From the NCBI RefSeq assembly GCF_004364585.1, contig NZ_SOAN01000001.1:608814-672813 (forward strand): 64,000 bases of DNA, given 5' to 3'. The position numbers and the translations under genes were made by a program. Source of the stretch: Nesterenkonia aurantiaca. GTDB lineage: Bacteria; Actinomycetota; Actinomycetes; Actinomycetales; Micrococcaceae. The notes beneath the pieces were generated by a model. That model worked only from the letters and a program-made list of their open reading frames with translations, was not told the DNA's origin and did not search any database. Below are positions 34,910 to 43,352 of the stretch, piece after piece (the first letter of the stretch is position 1; the number at the start of each line of letters is the position of its first letter).

Positions 34910-36458
34910 GCGCCACCACGCTGCGGTTTCTTCCCCCCATTCACTGGCCACCGAGGCAGGGCGGGCATCTCTGGCAGCCGGAGGCACCGCCATGGACGCC
35001 GCAGTGGCCACCAACGCGATGCTCTCAGTCGCCTACCCTCACATGTGCGGGGTCGGTGGCGACATGTTCATGCTTTATTTCGAGGCCTCGACGGGATCAG
35101 TCCACTGCCTCAATGCCACCGGCCCGGCACCAGCACTGGCGACTCCCGAGTTCTACCGGGAACAGGGCCTCGAATCGGTGCCGACTCGAGGCCCTGGATC
35201 TGTGACGGTTCCTGGCACTGTCGCCGGATGGTCCGCGGCCCTCGACAGATTCGGCGCCCATGGACTTGCCGCCGCTCTGGAGCGCCCGGCACAGGTCGCC
35301 GAGTCCGGCGTCGCGGTCTCGGCGGGAGTCGCCCGGTGGATCGAGAAGACTGCACCTGAGATCGTCGAGGGAACCCCGCTCCACGCGATCCTGAAGCCTC
35401 GGGGCGTATGGCTCCGGGAAGGTGACACGCTGCGCAATCCCGACCTCTCACGCACGCTTCGCTCCATCGCCGCCGACGCAGGTGCATCCTTCTACCGCGG
35501 AGACCTTGCCGCCGCCATTGGTGCTTCGATCGCCGCTGAAGGCGGCCCACTTCGCGCAGAAGACCTGGACGCCTATGCACCGGAGTGGGTGGAGCCCCTC
35601 TCATCCTGGATCGATGGTCATGAGCTCTTCGTCCCTCCGCCGAACAGCCAAGGCGTCACTGCACTTCTCATGCTCGAGAAGTTCCGGCGACTTGCGGGCA
35701 ACGCCGCGGACCCACGCGACGCGCAGTACTTCGAGAGGTTCATCAGCGCAAAGCGCCAGTCCTTCGAGTTCCGTGATCGATACCTGGGCGATCCGCTCTT
35801 CCATCCTGACACTCTCGCATTCGTCGATGCGGCGTTGGCCGGAGAGGTTCCGCAGACGCCGGCACTCGCGATGACGGACTACCCGCCTCAGGGGGACACC
35901 GTCGGGCTCGTGACCCGCGATGAGCAGGGCAATGCCTGCGCGGTCATTCAGAGCATCTACTACGGCTTCGGTTCGCTGTTCATGCCCGCGGACACGGGTG
36001 TGCTGCTGCACAATCGCGGTCACTACTTCTCCCTCGAACCCGGTCGTATCAACTCGCTGGAGCCGGGGAAGCGCACCATGCACACCCTCATGTGTCTTTT
36101 GGCCCTCCGGGATGGCGTCCCGCGATTTGTGCTGAGCTCCATGGGCGCCGATGGGCAGCCGCAGTTCATCTTCCAGGTGCTGCAGAACCTGCTGCGAGGA
36201 GACACCCCGCAGGATGCGATCAGTGCCCCCCGAATGCTCGACGGGCGTTTCTCCCTGGAGGATGATCCTGACACCGTCCAGCTCGAGCCCATGCCCGAAG
36301 ACGTTGCGGATCGTCTCAGATCTGCGGGGCATTCCGTGCAGGTGCTCAGCGAACTCTCGGAGATCATGGGGCACGCTCAGGCGATCAGCATCGCCGCGGA
36401 CGGCTCCGTCGAGGCAGGGTTCGACCCGCGCAGCGATGGAAGCGCTGCGCGGGTCTGA
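34902..36458 (+). CDS. gamma-Glutamyltransferase-like Ntn hydrolase
   Basis: 518 residues of the gamma-glutamyltranspeptidase family: GGTAMDAAVATNAMLSVAYP and GVGGDMFMLY at the N-terminus, RGPGSVTVPGTVAGW, and the putative autocleavage/nucleophile Thr in QGDTVGLVTRDEQGNACAV (the common TTH is DTV here). No signal peptide, so it should stay in the cytoplasm, unlike classical GGT. It overlaps the FadR gene by 8 bases. Likely hydrolyses a gamma-glutamyl compound taken up by the adjacent ABC transporter; gamma-glutamylmethylamide is an interesting candidate. Confidence 0.87.
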   Translation: MSERHHAAVSSPHSLATEAGRASLAAGGTAMDAAVATNAMLSVAYPHMCGVGGDMFMLYFEASTGSVHCLNATGPAPALATPEFYREQGLESVPTRGPGSVTVPGTVAGWSAALDRFGAHGLAAALERPAQVAESGVAVSAGVARWIEKTAPEIVEGTPLHAILKPRGVWLREGDTLRNPDLSRTLRSIAADAGASFYRGDLAAAIGASIAAEGGPLRAEDLDAYAPEWVEPLSSWIDGHELFVPPPNSQGVTALLMLEKFRRLAGNAADPRDAQYFERFISAKRQSFEFRDRYLGDPLFHPDTLAFVDAALAGEVPQTPALAMTDYPPQGDTVGLVTRDEQGNACAVIQSIYYGFGSLFMPADTGVLLHNRGHYFSLEPGRINSLEPGKRTMHTLMCLLALRDGVPRFVLSSMGADGQPQFIFQVLQNLLRGDTPQDAISAPRMLDGRFSLEDDPDTVQLEPMPEDVADRLRSAGHSVQVLSELSEIMGHAQAISIAADGSVEAGFDPRSDGSAARV

Positions 36459-36495
36459 CCGAGTCAGGAGCTCCTGGTGAGGACTCAGCTGCCGA

Positions 36496-37911
36496 TCATT
36501 TGGCAGCCGAATACTCCGGCAGGAAGGTCACGATCTCCGGCACCATGATCAGCACTGCGACCACGACCACGTCAGCGATGATGAACGGGGCGATGCCACG
36601 GAAGATCCTGCCCAGTCCCGCCTCCGGCACCGAGCCCGAGTATACGAAGGCGTTCATCCCCACCGGCGGAGTGATCAGCGCCATCTCCGCCACCTTGACC
36701 ACCAGGATGCCGATCCAGATCTCCTCGAAGCCGTAGGCGCTGAGGATGGGGTGCAGCAAGGGTGCTGCGATAAGGATCATCGACACCCCGTCCAGGAACA
36801 TGCCGAGCGGCAGCAGGAGCAGCAAGCAGCAGATCAGGACCACGTAGGGTGACATGTCCGCGTCCACCACAGTGTCCACCAGTGCACGACTGACACCGGA
36901 GAAGGCCAAGAAGTAGGTGAAGACACCTGCGCCTACCATCAGCAGGAAGGTCATCGCGGTCAGCCCCACTGCTTCGGTGAGTGACTCTCGGATCACACTC
37001 AGCCACCTGGGCGGCCGCGTCCGGATCAGCAGGATCAGCAGGGCAGCCATGGCGCCGAAGGATGCCGCTTCGGTGGGCGTGGCGACGCCCATATAGATGG
37101 TGCCGATCGAGACCAGGAAGATGACCGCGAGGAACAGGAGCCCCATGACGTCGAACCGCGGCTTCTCCTGGCGTGCTGCCGGGGAAGCCGGGACTTCAGC
37201 AGCACCCGAGTCCCCGACCTCGGCAGGGTCGCTGCCGAGGTCGGGGGCCGGAGCAGACGAGGCTGAGACGGACGCCTGGGTCGGGGCCTGTTTGCGACGA
37301 CCGACGAGCACGAGCACCACGATGGTGAGCGCGTAGGCCAGGATCGTCAACAGACCCGGCCCGATGCCTGCCAGTAGCATCGGTCCGATGCTGACACCAG
37401 TGACCACCGCGTAGAGCACCAGAATGATCGACGGTGGAATCAACACGCCCAGGGTGCCGCCGGCGCACACCACACCTGCGGCAAGACGGATCCCGTATCC
37501 GGCCTTAAGGATCGCGTCTGTGGAGACCCGTGCCATCGTCGCTACAGTGGCCACGCTCGACCCGGTCACGGCCGCGAAGAACCCCGACCCGGTCAAGGAT
37601 GCCAGGGCAGGTCCGCCGGGGACCTTCACCAGCGCCCGGGAGGCCGCGTCAAACCCAGCCTCAGCGAGCCTCGCGTTGACCGCGAAGACTCCCATCAGGA
37701 TGAACAGCGGAATCACGGTCAATGTGTAGCTGGCCGCGGTGGAGTATGGCTGATTCGCCACCGTGCTGAGCGCCGCATCGGTGCTGAGCAGCATCACGAT
37801 GCCCAGCGCGCCGGCGATCATCAGGGAAAGCCCCACGTGGAGGCGGATCGCCAGCATGCCGAGGAAGACGATCAGGACGGTGATCAGTGCCACGATCGTT
37901 TCGGCTGTCAT
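36496..37911 (-). CDS. TRAP transporter large permease (DctM)
   Basis: 471 residues, about 12 transmembrane helices, DctM family: GALGIVMLLSTDAAL-type N-terminus, GSSVATVATMARVSTDAILK, FAAVTGSSVA, GTLGVLIPPSIILVLYAVVTG and FLDGVSMILIAAPLLHPIL. A 45-residue Ala/Ser/Pro/Asp linker (about 205-250) sits between the two halves, longer than usual. ATG 37911 overlaps the small permease stop by 4 bases. Confidence 0.95.
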   Translation of the reverse strand: MTAETIVALITVLIVFLGMLAIRLHVGLSLMIAGALGIVMLLSTDAALSTVANQPYSTAASYTLTVIPLFILMGVFAVNARLAEAGFDAASRALVKVPGGPALASLTGSGFFAAVTGSSVATVATMARVSTDAILKAGYGIRLAAGVVCAGGTLGVLIPPSIILVLYAVVTGVSIGPMLLAGIGPGLLTILAYALTIVVLVLVGRRKQAPTQASVSASSAPAPDLGSDPAEVGDSGAAEVPASPAARQEKPRFDVMGLLFLAVIFLVSIGTIYMGVATPTEAASFGAMAALLILLIRTRPPRWLSVIRESLTEAVGLTAMTFLLMVGAGVFTYFLAFSGVSRALVDTVVDADMSPYVVLICCLLLLLPLGMFLDGVSMILIAAPLLHPILSAYGFEEIWIGILVVKVAEMALITPPVGMNAFVYSGSVPEAGLGRIFRGIAPFIIADVVVVAVLIMVPEIVTFLPEYSAAK

Positions 37912-38426
37912 GCCGTCACTCCACTCACGGAACGGGCTCCACGCAGCACGAGGAACTGGTGAACTTCTCGCCAGAGGGCGAGGACGAAGAACACGAGGAA
38001 AGAGATCACCAAGATCAACTTCCACGGCGCGGTAACAAGGCCAAGAACACCATTGGTGGTCTCCCCTCGCTGCACCGCGCCGAGGTACACCTCGGTCAGC
38101 CCCAGGATCAGCAGCGAGCCGACGGCCGCCAGCAGCAGAATGCGCAGCACCGAGAACACCAGCCGGCCCAGGCGCGGAAGTCGCGCTTCGATGAGGCTCA
38201 CTGACACGTGCTTGCCTGTGATCTCGGCAGCGCCGAGCCCCAGGAAGGCAACGGCCACCAACAGCACCGTGGAGATCTCCACTGTGCCCAGGATGGAACG
38301 ACCCTGGACGTTACGGCTGACGACGTCAGCGACGGTCAGCAGCACGAGAGCCAGCAGGCAGAGACCGGCGATGACACTGAAGGCAGAGGCCACCCAGCGA
38401 GCTGGGCGTGGCAGTGAGGCGCTCAT
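37908..38426 (-). CDS. TRAP transporter small permease (DctQ)
   Basis: 172 residues, four transmembrane helices, DctQ family (VADVVSRNVQGRSILGTVEI, FLGLGAAEITGKHVSVSLI). Lies between DctP (8-base gap) and DctM (4-base overlap). Confidence 0.93.
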   Translation of the reverse strand: MSASLPRPARWVASAFSVIAGLCLLALVLLTVADVVSRNVQGRSILGTVEISTVLLVAVAFLGLGAAEITGKHVSVSLIEARLPRLGRLVFSVLRILLLAAVGSLLILGLTEVYLGAVQRGETTNGVLGLVTAPWKLILVISFLVFFVLALWREVHQFLVLRGARSVSGVTA

Positions 38427-38434
38427 CGACTACG

Positions 38435-39556
38435 TCACTCGCCCATGCAGGCGACCAGCGGATCCGAGTAGTCGGAACTCTCCGTGGTCTCGTCGATGAA
38501 CTGGCGGTAGTCCTCGAGCACGGATTCTGCGTCCCCGCCCTGATCAGATACCCAGGCCTCGGCGATGCCGGCCTCGTCCTGCCACGCCGTCACGTCTTCC
38601 TGAGTGAAGCTGGAGAACTCGGTGCCGGAGTTCTGCAGCTCCTCGCAGGCCTGGTTGCCCAGAGTGTCGAGTTCATCCAACCCGTAGCCCACTGCGTTCT
38701 CGCTCGCGGTACGCAGTGCCTCCTGATACGCCTCGGGCATGGATTCGACCAGCTCGGCATTGACCACCACGACCGAGGAGGCGTACGAGCCGATCCCCGG
38801 CTCCAAGACATGTGAGGTGCTCTCCGAAAGCCCGAAGGTCGAGAGATTCGCGATGCCCAGAGAGGTATAGCCGTCGATGACGCCTCGTTCCATGGACTCA
38901 TACACATCCGTGGCGGTCATGCTTACCGGATTCGCCCCCACACTGATCATGGCTTCAGAGACCACTCCGCCGGAGCGGATGCTCAGGCCCGCAAGGTCAT
39001 CGGGGGCCTCTGCTGCCTCGTTGAGTCCCACCACGGCGATGCCGATCGGCAGCGGGAAGAGCTGCTGGACGCCCTGCTGCTCGAAGTCCCCGCGGTAGGC
39101 GTCGTTCTCCTGGTAGAGCTGATCCAGGGCGACCATCTGGGCCTCGGGATTGTCGGTCTCGAAGGGCAGCTCGGAGATGGTGTACATCGGCAGATCCGAG
39201 GCGGCGTAGAGCGAACCGACCTGAGCCATGTCCGCGCGACCATCGATAGTGGCCTGAAGGGACTCCTCCGCCCCCACAAGGCTCTCGGAGTAGTGGAAGT
39301 CGACCGTGACGCCGCCTTCGGTGAGCTCCTCAACCTCTTCGGCCCAACGCTGCACCGTGATCGACTGATCGGAGGTGTCGTTGGAGTAGGTCGTGTAGGT
39401 CAGCGTGAAGGTCTCGTCCGTCGAGGTCTCCCCACCCCCATCACCTCCGCCACAGGCGGAGAGCCCCAGAACGCCGACCGCGCCGATCGCGGCGCTGCGC
39501 CATAGGACGCTGGAGGTGGGACGTGTGCCATTGCGAGTGATATTCATGTGACTCAT
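38435..39556 (-). CDS. TRAP transporter solute-binding protein (DctP)
   Basis: 373 residues. Lipoprotein signal (GVLGLSACGG) and DctP fold: SESLVGAEESLQATIDGRAD, AQVGSLYAA, GLSIRSGGVVSEAMISVGAN with the Arg that normally binds a carboxylate, and VDGYTS-like VIDGYTSLG. Ligand is probably an organic acid. ATG 39556 overlaps the nitrilase-family stop (ATGA); ATG 39547 is an alternative. Confidence 0.92.
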   Translation of the reverse strand: MSHMNITRNGTRPTSSVLWRSAAIGAVGVLGLSACGGGDGGGETSTDETFTLTYTTYSNDTSDQSITVQRWAEEVEELTEGGVTVDFHYSESLVGAEESLQATIDGRADMAQVGSLYAASDLPMYTISELPFETDNPEAQMVALDQLYQENDAYRGDFEQQGVQQLFPLPIGIAVVGLNEAAEAPDDLAGLSIRSGGVVSEAMISVGANPVSMTATDVYESMERGVIDGYTSLGIANLSTFGLSESTSHVLEPGIGSYASSVVVVNAELVESMPEAYQEALRTASENAVGYGLDELDTLGNQACEELQNSGTEFSSFTQEDVTAWQDEAGIAEAWVSDQGGDAESVLEDYRQFIDETTESSDYSDPLVACMGE

Positions 39557-40350
39557 CCATTCATCGGTGCGACGCGATAGCGGCGCAGTGACAGTGCGGG
39601 ATTGGACAGACGGACAGCTTCCAGGCGCTGGTGCGAGAGCTCCGCCAGCGCGAGACCTTCGGACTCCCCGACGCCTGCGAGCGTGTTGCCCATCGGGTCG
39701 AGGATGGCGCTGTTTCCAGCACCAGTGGGCGCGGCCTGATCCGCAGCCAACACGTAGATGGTGTTCTCGATCGCGCGAGCCCGGATCAAGGTGTTCCAAT
39801 GGAACTCCTTGAGCGGGCCGGGGACCCATTCTGCGGGCAGCGCCAGAACGTCGGCCCCAGCGTCCACCAGGGTCCTGGTCACCTCCGGGAAGCGCAGGTC
39901 ATAGCAGGTCTGCATGCCCACGGTGAATCCGCCCACGGACATCAGCTGAGGAGCCTCCAGCGCACCGGCGAGCACCCGGTCAGACTCCTTATAGCCGAAG
40001 GCGTCGTACAGGTGGGTCTTGCGATAGACCGCGGCGATCTCACCCTCCTGGAGGCCCACCAGAGTGTTGTAGATCCGGCCGTCCTGGGCGCTCTCATTGA
40101 TCCCGGCGACCAGAGTGACCCTCAGCTGCCGAGAAACCTCCCGGAGCCGTGTGACTGCCGGTCCGTCAAGTGACTCCGCGCTGTCGACGAATCGGTCGTC
40201 CATCGTGGGAACGGTGAAGATCGCGTACTCGGGAAGGACGATCAGTTCAGCGCCCTGGTCGGCGGCTCGGCGGATCATCGTCTCCATTGAGGCGAGGTTC
40301 GCATCCTTGTCCGCACCAGGGGTGAACTGGGCGATGGCTGTCTTCAACAT
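39553..40350 (-). CDS. Nitrilase-fold carbon-nitrogen hydrolase
   Basis: 265 residues. The Glu-Lys-Cys triad is visible in VLPEYAIF, YRKTHLYDAFG and GMQTCYDLRFPEV. Hydrolyses an amide, carbamoyl or nitrile group; closest in look to omega-amidase/Nit-type enzymes. ATG 40350 gives the natural N-terminus MLKTAIAQF. Placed between an aldolase gene and TRAP genes, so its substrate is probably the imported acid amide or its product. Confidence 0.9.
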   Translation of the reverse strand: MLKTAIAQFTPGADKDANLASMETMIRRAADQGAELIVLPEYAIFTVPTMDDRFVDSAESLDGPAVTRLREVSRQLRVTLVAGINESAQDGRIYNTLVGLQEGEIAAVYRKTHLYDAFGYKESDRVLAGALEAPQLMSVGGFTVGMQTCYDLRFPEVTRTLVDAGADVLALPAEWVPGPLKEFHWNTLIRARAIENTIYVLAADQAAPTGAGNSAILDPMGNTLAGVGESEGLALAELSHQRLEAVRLSNPALSLRRYRVAPMNG

Positions 40351-40355
40351 GGTGC

Positions 40356-41117
40356 TCACTTTCCGGCCTGGGCCTGGATCTCGTGCAGCGCCGAGCTGGC
40401 GCCGGAGAGTCCCGCCAGCAGGGCACCGTACTGCATGGTGGCGATGATCAGGTGCGCGTTCTTCTCTGCTGCCAGCTGTTGTTCTGCCGGGCTCCAGGCG
40501 GGGAGGATCCACGGCTTGCCCGCCGCGTTCGCGGCATCCGCCAGGTATGCGATGTCGGCTAAGTCGCCTTCGCCGGCGGTGTAGGCACCGCGATCGCGCC
40601 GCAGCGAGAGGTCCGAGGGCCCGATGAAGATCCCGTCCACCGAGTCCAGCGTCAGGATCTGCTCGATGTCCGCGAAGGCTGAGGCGTCTTCGATCATGGG
40701 ATAGCACCGGGTGCGGACGTCCTGCTCGGCGACCCAGGCGTCATCGAAGCCTCGGTAGCTGGAGACTCTGCCTCCGGCGAAGGAGCGATCACCCAGTGGT
40801 GGGAACTTGGCGTAGCCGCAGACCTGCTCGGCATGTGCCACGGACTCCACATGCGGAATGGCCACAGCATTGGCTCCCAGATCGAGGGCCTGCTGAATGG
40901 CTTCACGCTGAGGGCCCAGGACCTTGACGATCACCTCCATGCCCTTGGCCCGAATAAAGGGGAGGAGCCAGTTGAGTGCCGTGAGATCAAAGGAGCCGTG
41001 CTCGACGTCGAGCACAACCGTGTCATATCCGGCCATCGCGGCCACCTCCACCGTGGAGGCTGATGGTTCGGAGAGCCAGACCCCGTGAAGCCCAGCCTCC
41101 TGTGTGTGTCGATTCAT
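40356..41117 (-). CDS. HpcH/HpaI-type aldolase
   Basis: 253 residues, class II pyruvate aldolase of the HpcH/HpaI family: VVLDVEHGSFDL (catalytic His), AIPHVESVAHAEQ, YPMIEDASAF (metal Glu) and DGIFIGPSDLSL. Splits a 2-keto-4-hydroxy acid into pyruvate and an aldehyde. GGAAGGA precedes ATG 41117; longer in-frame starts cross the promoter. First gene of the aldolase-nitrilase-TRAP operon. Confidence 0.92.
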   Translation of the reverse strand: MNRHTQEAGLHGVWLSEPSASTVEVAAMAGYDTVVLDVEHGSFDLTALNWLLPFIRAKGMEVIVKVLGPQREAIQQALDLGANAVAIPHVESVAHAEQVCGYAKFPPLGDRSFAGGRVSSYRGFDDAWVAEQDVRTRCYPMIEDASAFADIEQILTLDSVDGIFIGPSDLSLRRDRGAYTAGEGDLADIAYLADAANAAGKPWILPAWSPAEQQLAAEKNAHLIIATMQYGALLAGLSGASSALHEIQAQAGK

Positions 41118-41191
41118 CCGGTTCCTTCCGCAGTGAGTTTCTCGTGGACCTGAAGCTCTAATACACCACGTGCATGTTTCTTGTGTGTTTC

Positions 41192-41201
41192 TTGTATACA
41201 A
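41192..41201. promoter_or_regulatory. GntR-type operator TTGTATACAA
   Basis: Perfect 10-base palindrome in the divergent region between the aldolase operon and gntR, matching the TNGTATACNA pattern of FCD-domain GntR regulators. A second half-like TTGTGTG lies just before it. Likely the binding site of the adjacent regulator. Confidence 0.65.
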
Positions 41202-41239
41202 AGAGAGTGCAACATGTGGAACTACGTTAGACTGAGTGT

Positions 41240-41914
41240 GTGCCACCACACAAGAGAAACGACACAGATTCCTCAAAAACGTTGCCGAGTGCCCGGGATC
41301 GGGCATATGCCTGGATCGCCTCTGCCATCCTGTCCGGCGACGTCGCCGAGGGGCAGTTCCTCGATGAGGTGACGCTCGCCCGCGAGGTCGGCACCTCGAG
41401 AACTCCGGTCCGAGAGGCCCTGCATCGGCTCCAGGCCGAGAAGTACGTCGACCTCGTGCCCCGCCGGGGCGCCCAGGTGCGAGTGATGAGCTCGCGTGAA
41501 CTGCGCGAGATCTATCAGGCTCGGTTCGTCGTCGAGTCCGACGCGATCGCGAAGATCTGTCGCCGCCGCAAGGGTCCGCCGCCGGGCATGGCCCAGCTAC
41601 TTGACGACATGGAGGAGGCGGGGCGCCAGGAACAGTGGCGCAGCTTCGCCCAGATGGACCAGATGCTGCACCTGAACCTGGTCCGCCATCAGGGCAATTC
41701 GGTGCTCGCGGAGATGTATGAGTCCCTGGGTCCCCGGCATACCCGCCTGTCAGTGCGCACCCTGGTAGAGGCCACTGAGCGCCTGGAGCTGATCGAGCAG
41801 GAGCACCGCGAGCTGCTTGCAGCCTTGCAGGACCACGACGCCGACCGAGCCATCGAGGTGCTCCGCCGGCATCTGCGGGAGATACCAGAGATCATCGAAG
41901 CCTTCACCGGCTGA
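41240..41914 (+). CDS. GntR (FCD) transcriptional regulator
   Basis: 224 residues. HTH at about 22-85 (ILSGDVAEGQFLDEVTLARE, GTSRTPVREALHRLQAEKYV) and FCD effector domain with DQMLHLNLVRHQGN and EHRELLAAL. GTG 41240. Divergent from the aldolase-nitrilase-TRAP operon, which it most likely represses. Confidence 0.92.
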   Translation: MPPHKRNDTDSSKTLPSARDRAYAWIASAILSGDVAEGQFLDEVTLAREVGTSRTPVREALHRLQAEKYVDLVPRRGAQVRVMSSRELREIYQARFVVESDAIAKICRRRKGPPPGMAQLLDDMEEAGRQEQWRSFAQMDQMLHLNLVRHQGNSVLAEMYESLGPRHTRLSVRTLVEATERLELIEQEHRELLAALQDHDADRAIEVLRRHLREIPEIIEAFTG

Positions 41915-41929
41915 CTGCGCCGGCTCGGG

Positions 41930-43069
41930 TCAGTCCAGCAGCCAGGTGGGGGACTCGAGGTAGCGCTGCGCCACCTCCACGGCACCCGGCAGCTGTGCAT
42001 CCCAGATCTCGGGAGGCAGGGCGTCACGGCGATGCGTGGTGGTCCAGCCCAGCATCGTCAGCCGGCGAAGCATGCTCAGCGCGCAGGCGAAGCGGACATC
42101 CTCTGCGGTGAGCTCACGGACGCTTCGGTATCCGATGATCCATTCACGTGCGATCCGCCCGGCGTAGGGCTCGTGTTCGATGAAGGACAGCGCCGAGGCG
42201 AAGTCGTAGAGGAACCAGCCGTAGCCGCAGTCGTCGAAGTCGATCACGGTGAGCCGGTCGTTGTGCATCATGATGTTCGAAGGCCGCAGGTCCGCGTGAA
42301 TCAGACCCCACCCCTGGCGCGTGGGGGCACTGAGCTGCACCTGCTTCACGGCTGCCGCCTCTGCCGCGTGAAGGATCTGATGCTGCTGGGTCTGCATCGG
42401 GGCGCCCCGCCAGTCACCCCAGCGGCTGGACCGCCCGATCATGTCCTGGATCCTCCACTGGAAGCGGTCGAATCCCGAGGGCGGCTGCCAGTTCTCCGCG
42501 TGGCCGTGGAACTCCGCGGTGGCTCGGCCGATGCGTCGATAGTAGGAGGACGGATCGGGCAGGACACCGACGATGTCCTCGAGCACCGCGCCCTGTACGA
42601 AGGCGAACGCCACCATATGCCACGGGGCCTCCCCCGCCGGGGCGCCATCGGCAGAATCCCGGCTGAAAGTGTGCAGCAGCGCGCCGTCGGCCCGTGGGAC
42701 CACCTCAGGGACTCTGATGTCCACGTCTTCGCCCAGGGACCGCACCCACTGCAGCTCGGACCGGATCTGGGCGGGATCCACGTACCCGGGTCGATGGACC
42801 CGCAGCACAGCATGCGGGCGGGCGTCGACATCGACTCGGAAGGTCGCATTCTCAGAGACCGCGATCAAAACGAGCTCGGTCCGGCTCGGGTCGAGGCCCC
42901 AGGCACTGGTGACCTCATGGCTCAGCCACTGCGGGGCTGGCTCACCTCGGCTCAGCGTGGCAAAGGTGGTGAACGGCTCGACGGCGACTGCCTGGTTCGC
43001 GACGGGCACCGCCGGTGCGGTGGGAGCCTCGATCGCGACGGGGGATTTGATGGTGGTGTTGTTCTGCAA
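41930..43069 (-). CDS. APH-type phosphotransferase (hydroxylysine/homoserine kinase-like)
   Basis: 379 residues, aminoglycoside phosphotransferase fold. Catalytic loop GLIHADLRPSNIMMHNDRL and metal motif VIDFDDCGYGWFLYDFA; N-lobe SENATFRVDV and AVLRVHRPGYV. I chose TTG 43069 because GAGGAG lies 6 bases upstream; ATG starts further upstream lack a site and would translate the promoter. The neighbouring PLP enzyme suggests a small amino alcohol as substrate (hydroxylysine- or ethanolamine-like), phosphorylated before elimination. Confidence 0.83.
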   Translation of the reverse strand: MQNNTTIKSPVAIEAPTAPAVPVANQAVAVEPFTTFATLSRGEPAPQWLSHEVTSAWGLDPSRTELVLIAVSENATFRVDVDARPHAVLRVHRPGYVDPAQIRSELQWVRSLGEDVDIRVPEVVPRADGALLHTFSRDSADGAPAGEAPWHMVAFAFVQGAVLEDIVGVLPDPSSYYRRIGRATAEFHGHAENWQPPSGFDRFQWRIQDMIGRSSRWGDWRGAPMQTQQHQILHAAEAAAVKQVQLSAPTRQGWGLIHADLRPSNIMMHNDRLTVIDFDDCGYGWFLYDFASALSFIEHEPYAGRIAREWIIGYRSVRELTAEDVRFACALSMLRRLTMLGWTTTHRRDALPPEIWDAQLPGAVEVAQRYLESPTWLLD

Positions 43070-43093
43070 GGGATTCTCCTCGAATGCGGGCGA

Positions 43094-43112
43094 GGAGGGC
43101 TGGGTGCCTCCC
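43094..43112. repeat. 19-bp direct repeat, copy 1
   Basis: GGAGGGCTGGGTGCCTCCC, 25 bases upstream of the TTG start of the phosphotransferase gene, on the plus strand. Identical to 43306-43324. Confidence 0.85.
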
Positions 43113-43305
43113 TCACTGTGCCACGCCGTCACCTGAAGAAGCACTGCGAAAGCCGGATTGCGGGAGAGGTTTAACAGGCCTTTCATGCAGCCGGCTGCGC
43201 GTAACGAACCATTCACCAACGCCGGGGTTTCTTTAACGCCCTCGAAACCTGCCGACGCGGTCGGTGCCGGGAGGGGCTGAGACGATGGAGGCACCACGAC
43301 GAATC

Positions 43306-43324
43306 GGAGGGCTGGGTGCCTCCC
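43306..43324. repeat. 19-bp direct repeat, copy 2
   Basis: GGAGGGCTGGGTGCCTCCC, 28 bases upstream of the ATG of the PLP enzyme. Because the two genes diverge, the two leader RNAs would be complementary over this stretch. Confidence 0.85.
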
Positions 43325-43352
43325 GTATCGGTCTCAACCTTGAAGGACTCTC

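Larger units (their letters stand above)
43070..43352. promoter_or_regulatory. Divergent leader region with repeated stem-forming element
   Basis: 283 bases between the phosphotransferase and PLP-enzyme genes. Contains two copies of a 19-base repeat (separate entries), a hairpin GGAGGCACC / GGTGCCTCC (arms about 43287-43295 and 43315-43323), and TTAAC-GCCCTC-GAAAC at 43233-43248, which resembles the GlnR-like box before amtB. Looked for known riboswitches without a match. Confidence 0.45.

Noticed and set aside
33197..35014. 605-codon version of the amino-acid binding protein
   Set aside because: The extra N-terminal half is antisense to the FadR gene; the signal peptide starts at 34060.
43261..43330. 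GGCTGAGA next to GGTGCC resembling a TPP or other riboswitch before the PLP enzyme
   Set aside because: The order and the downstream half of the TPP aptamer do not fit. Kept only as an unexplained structured leader.
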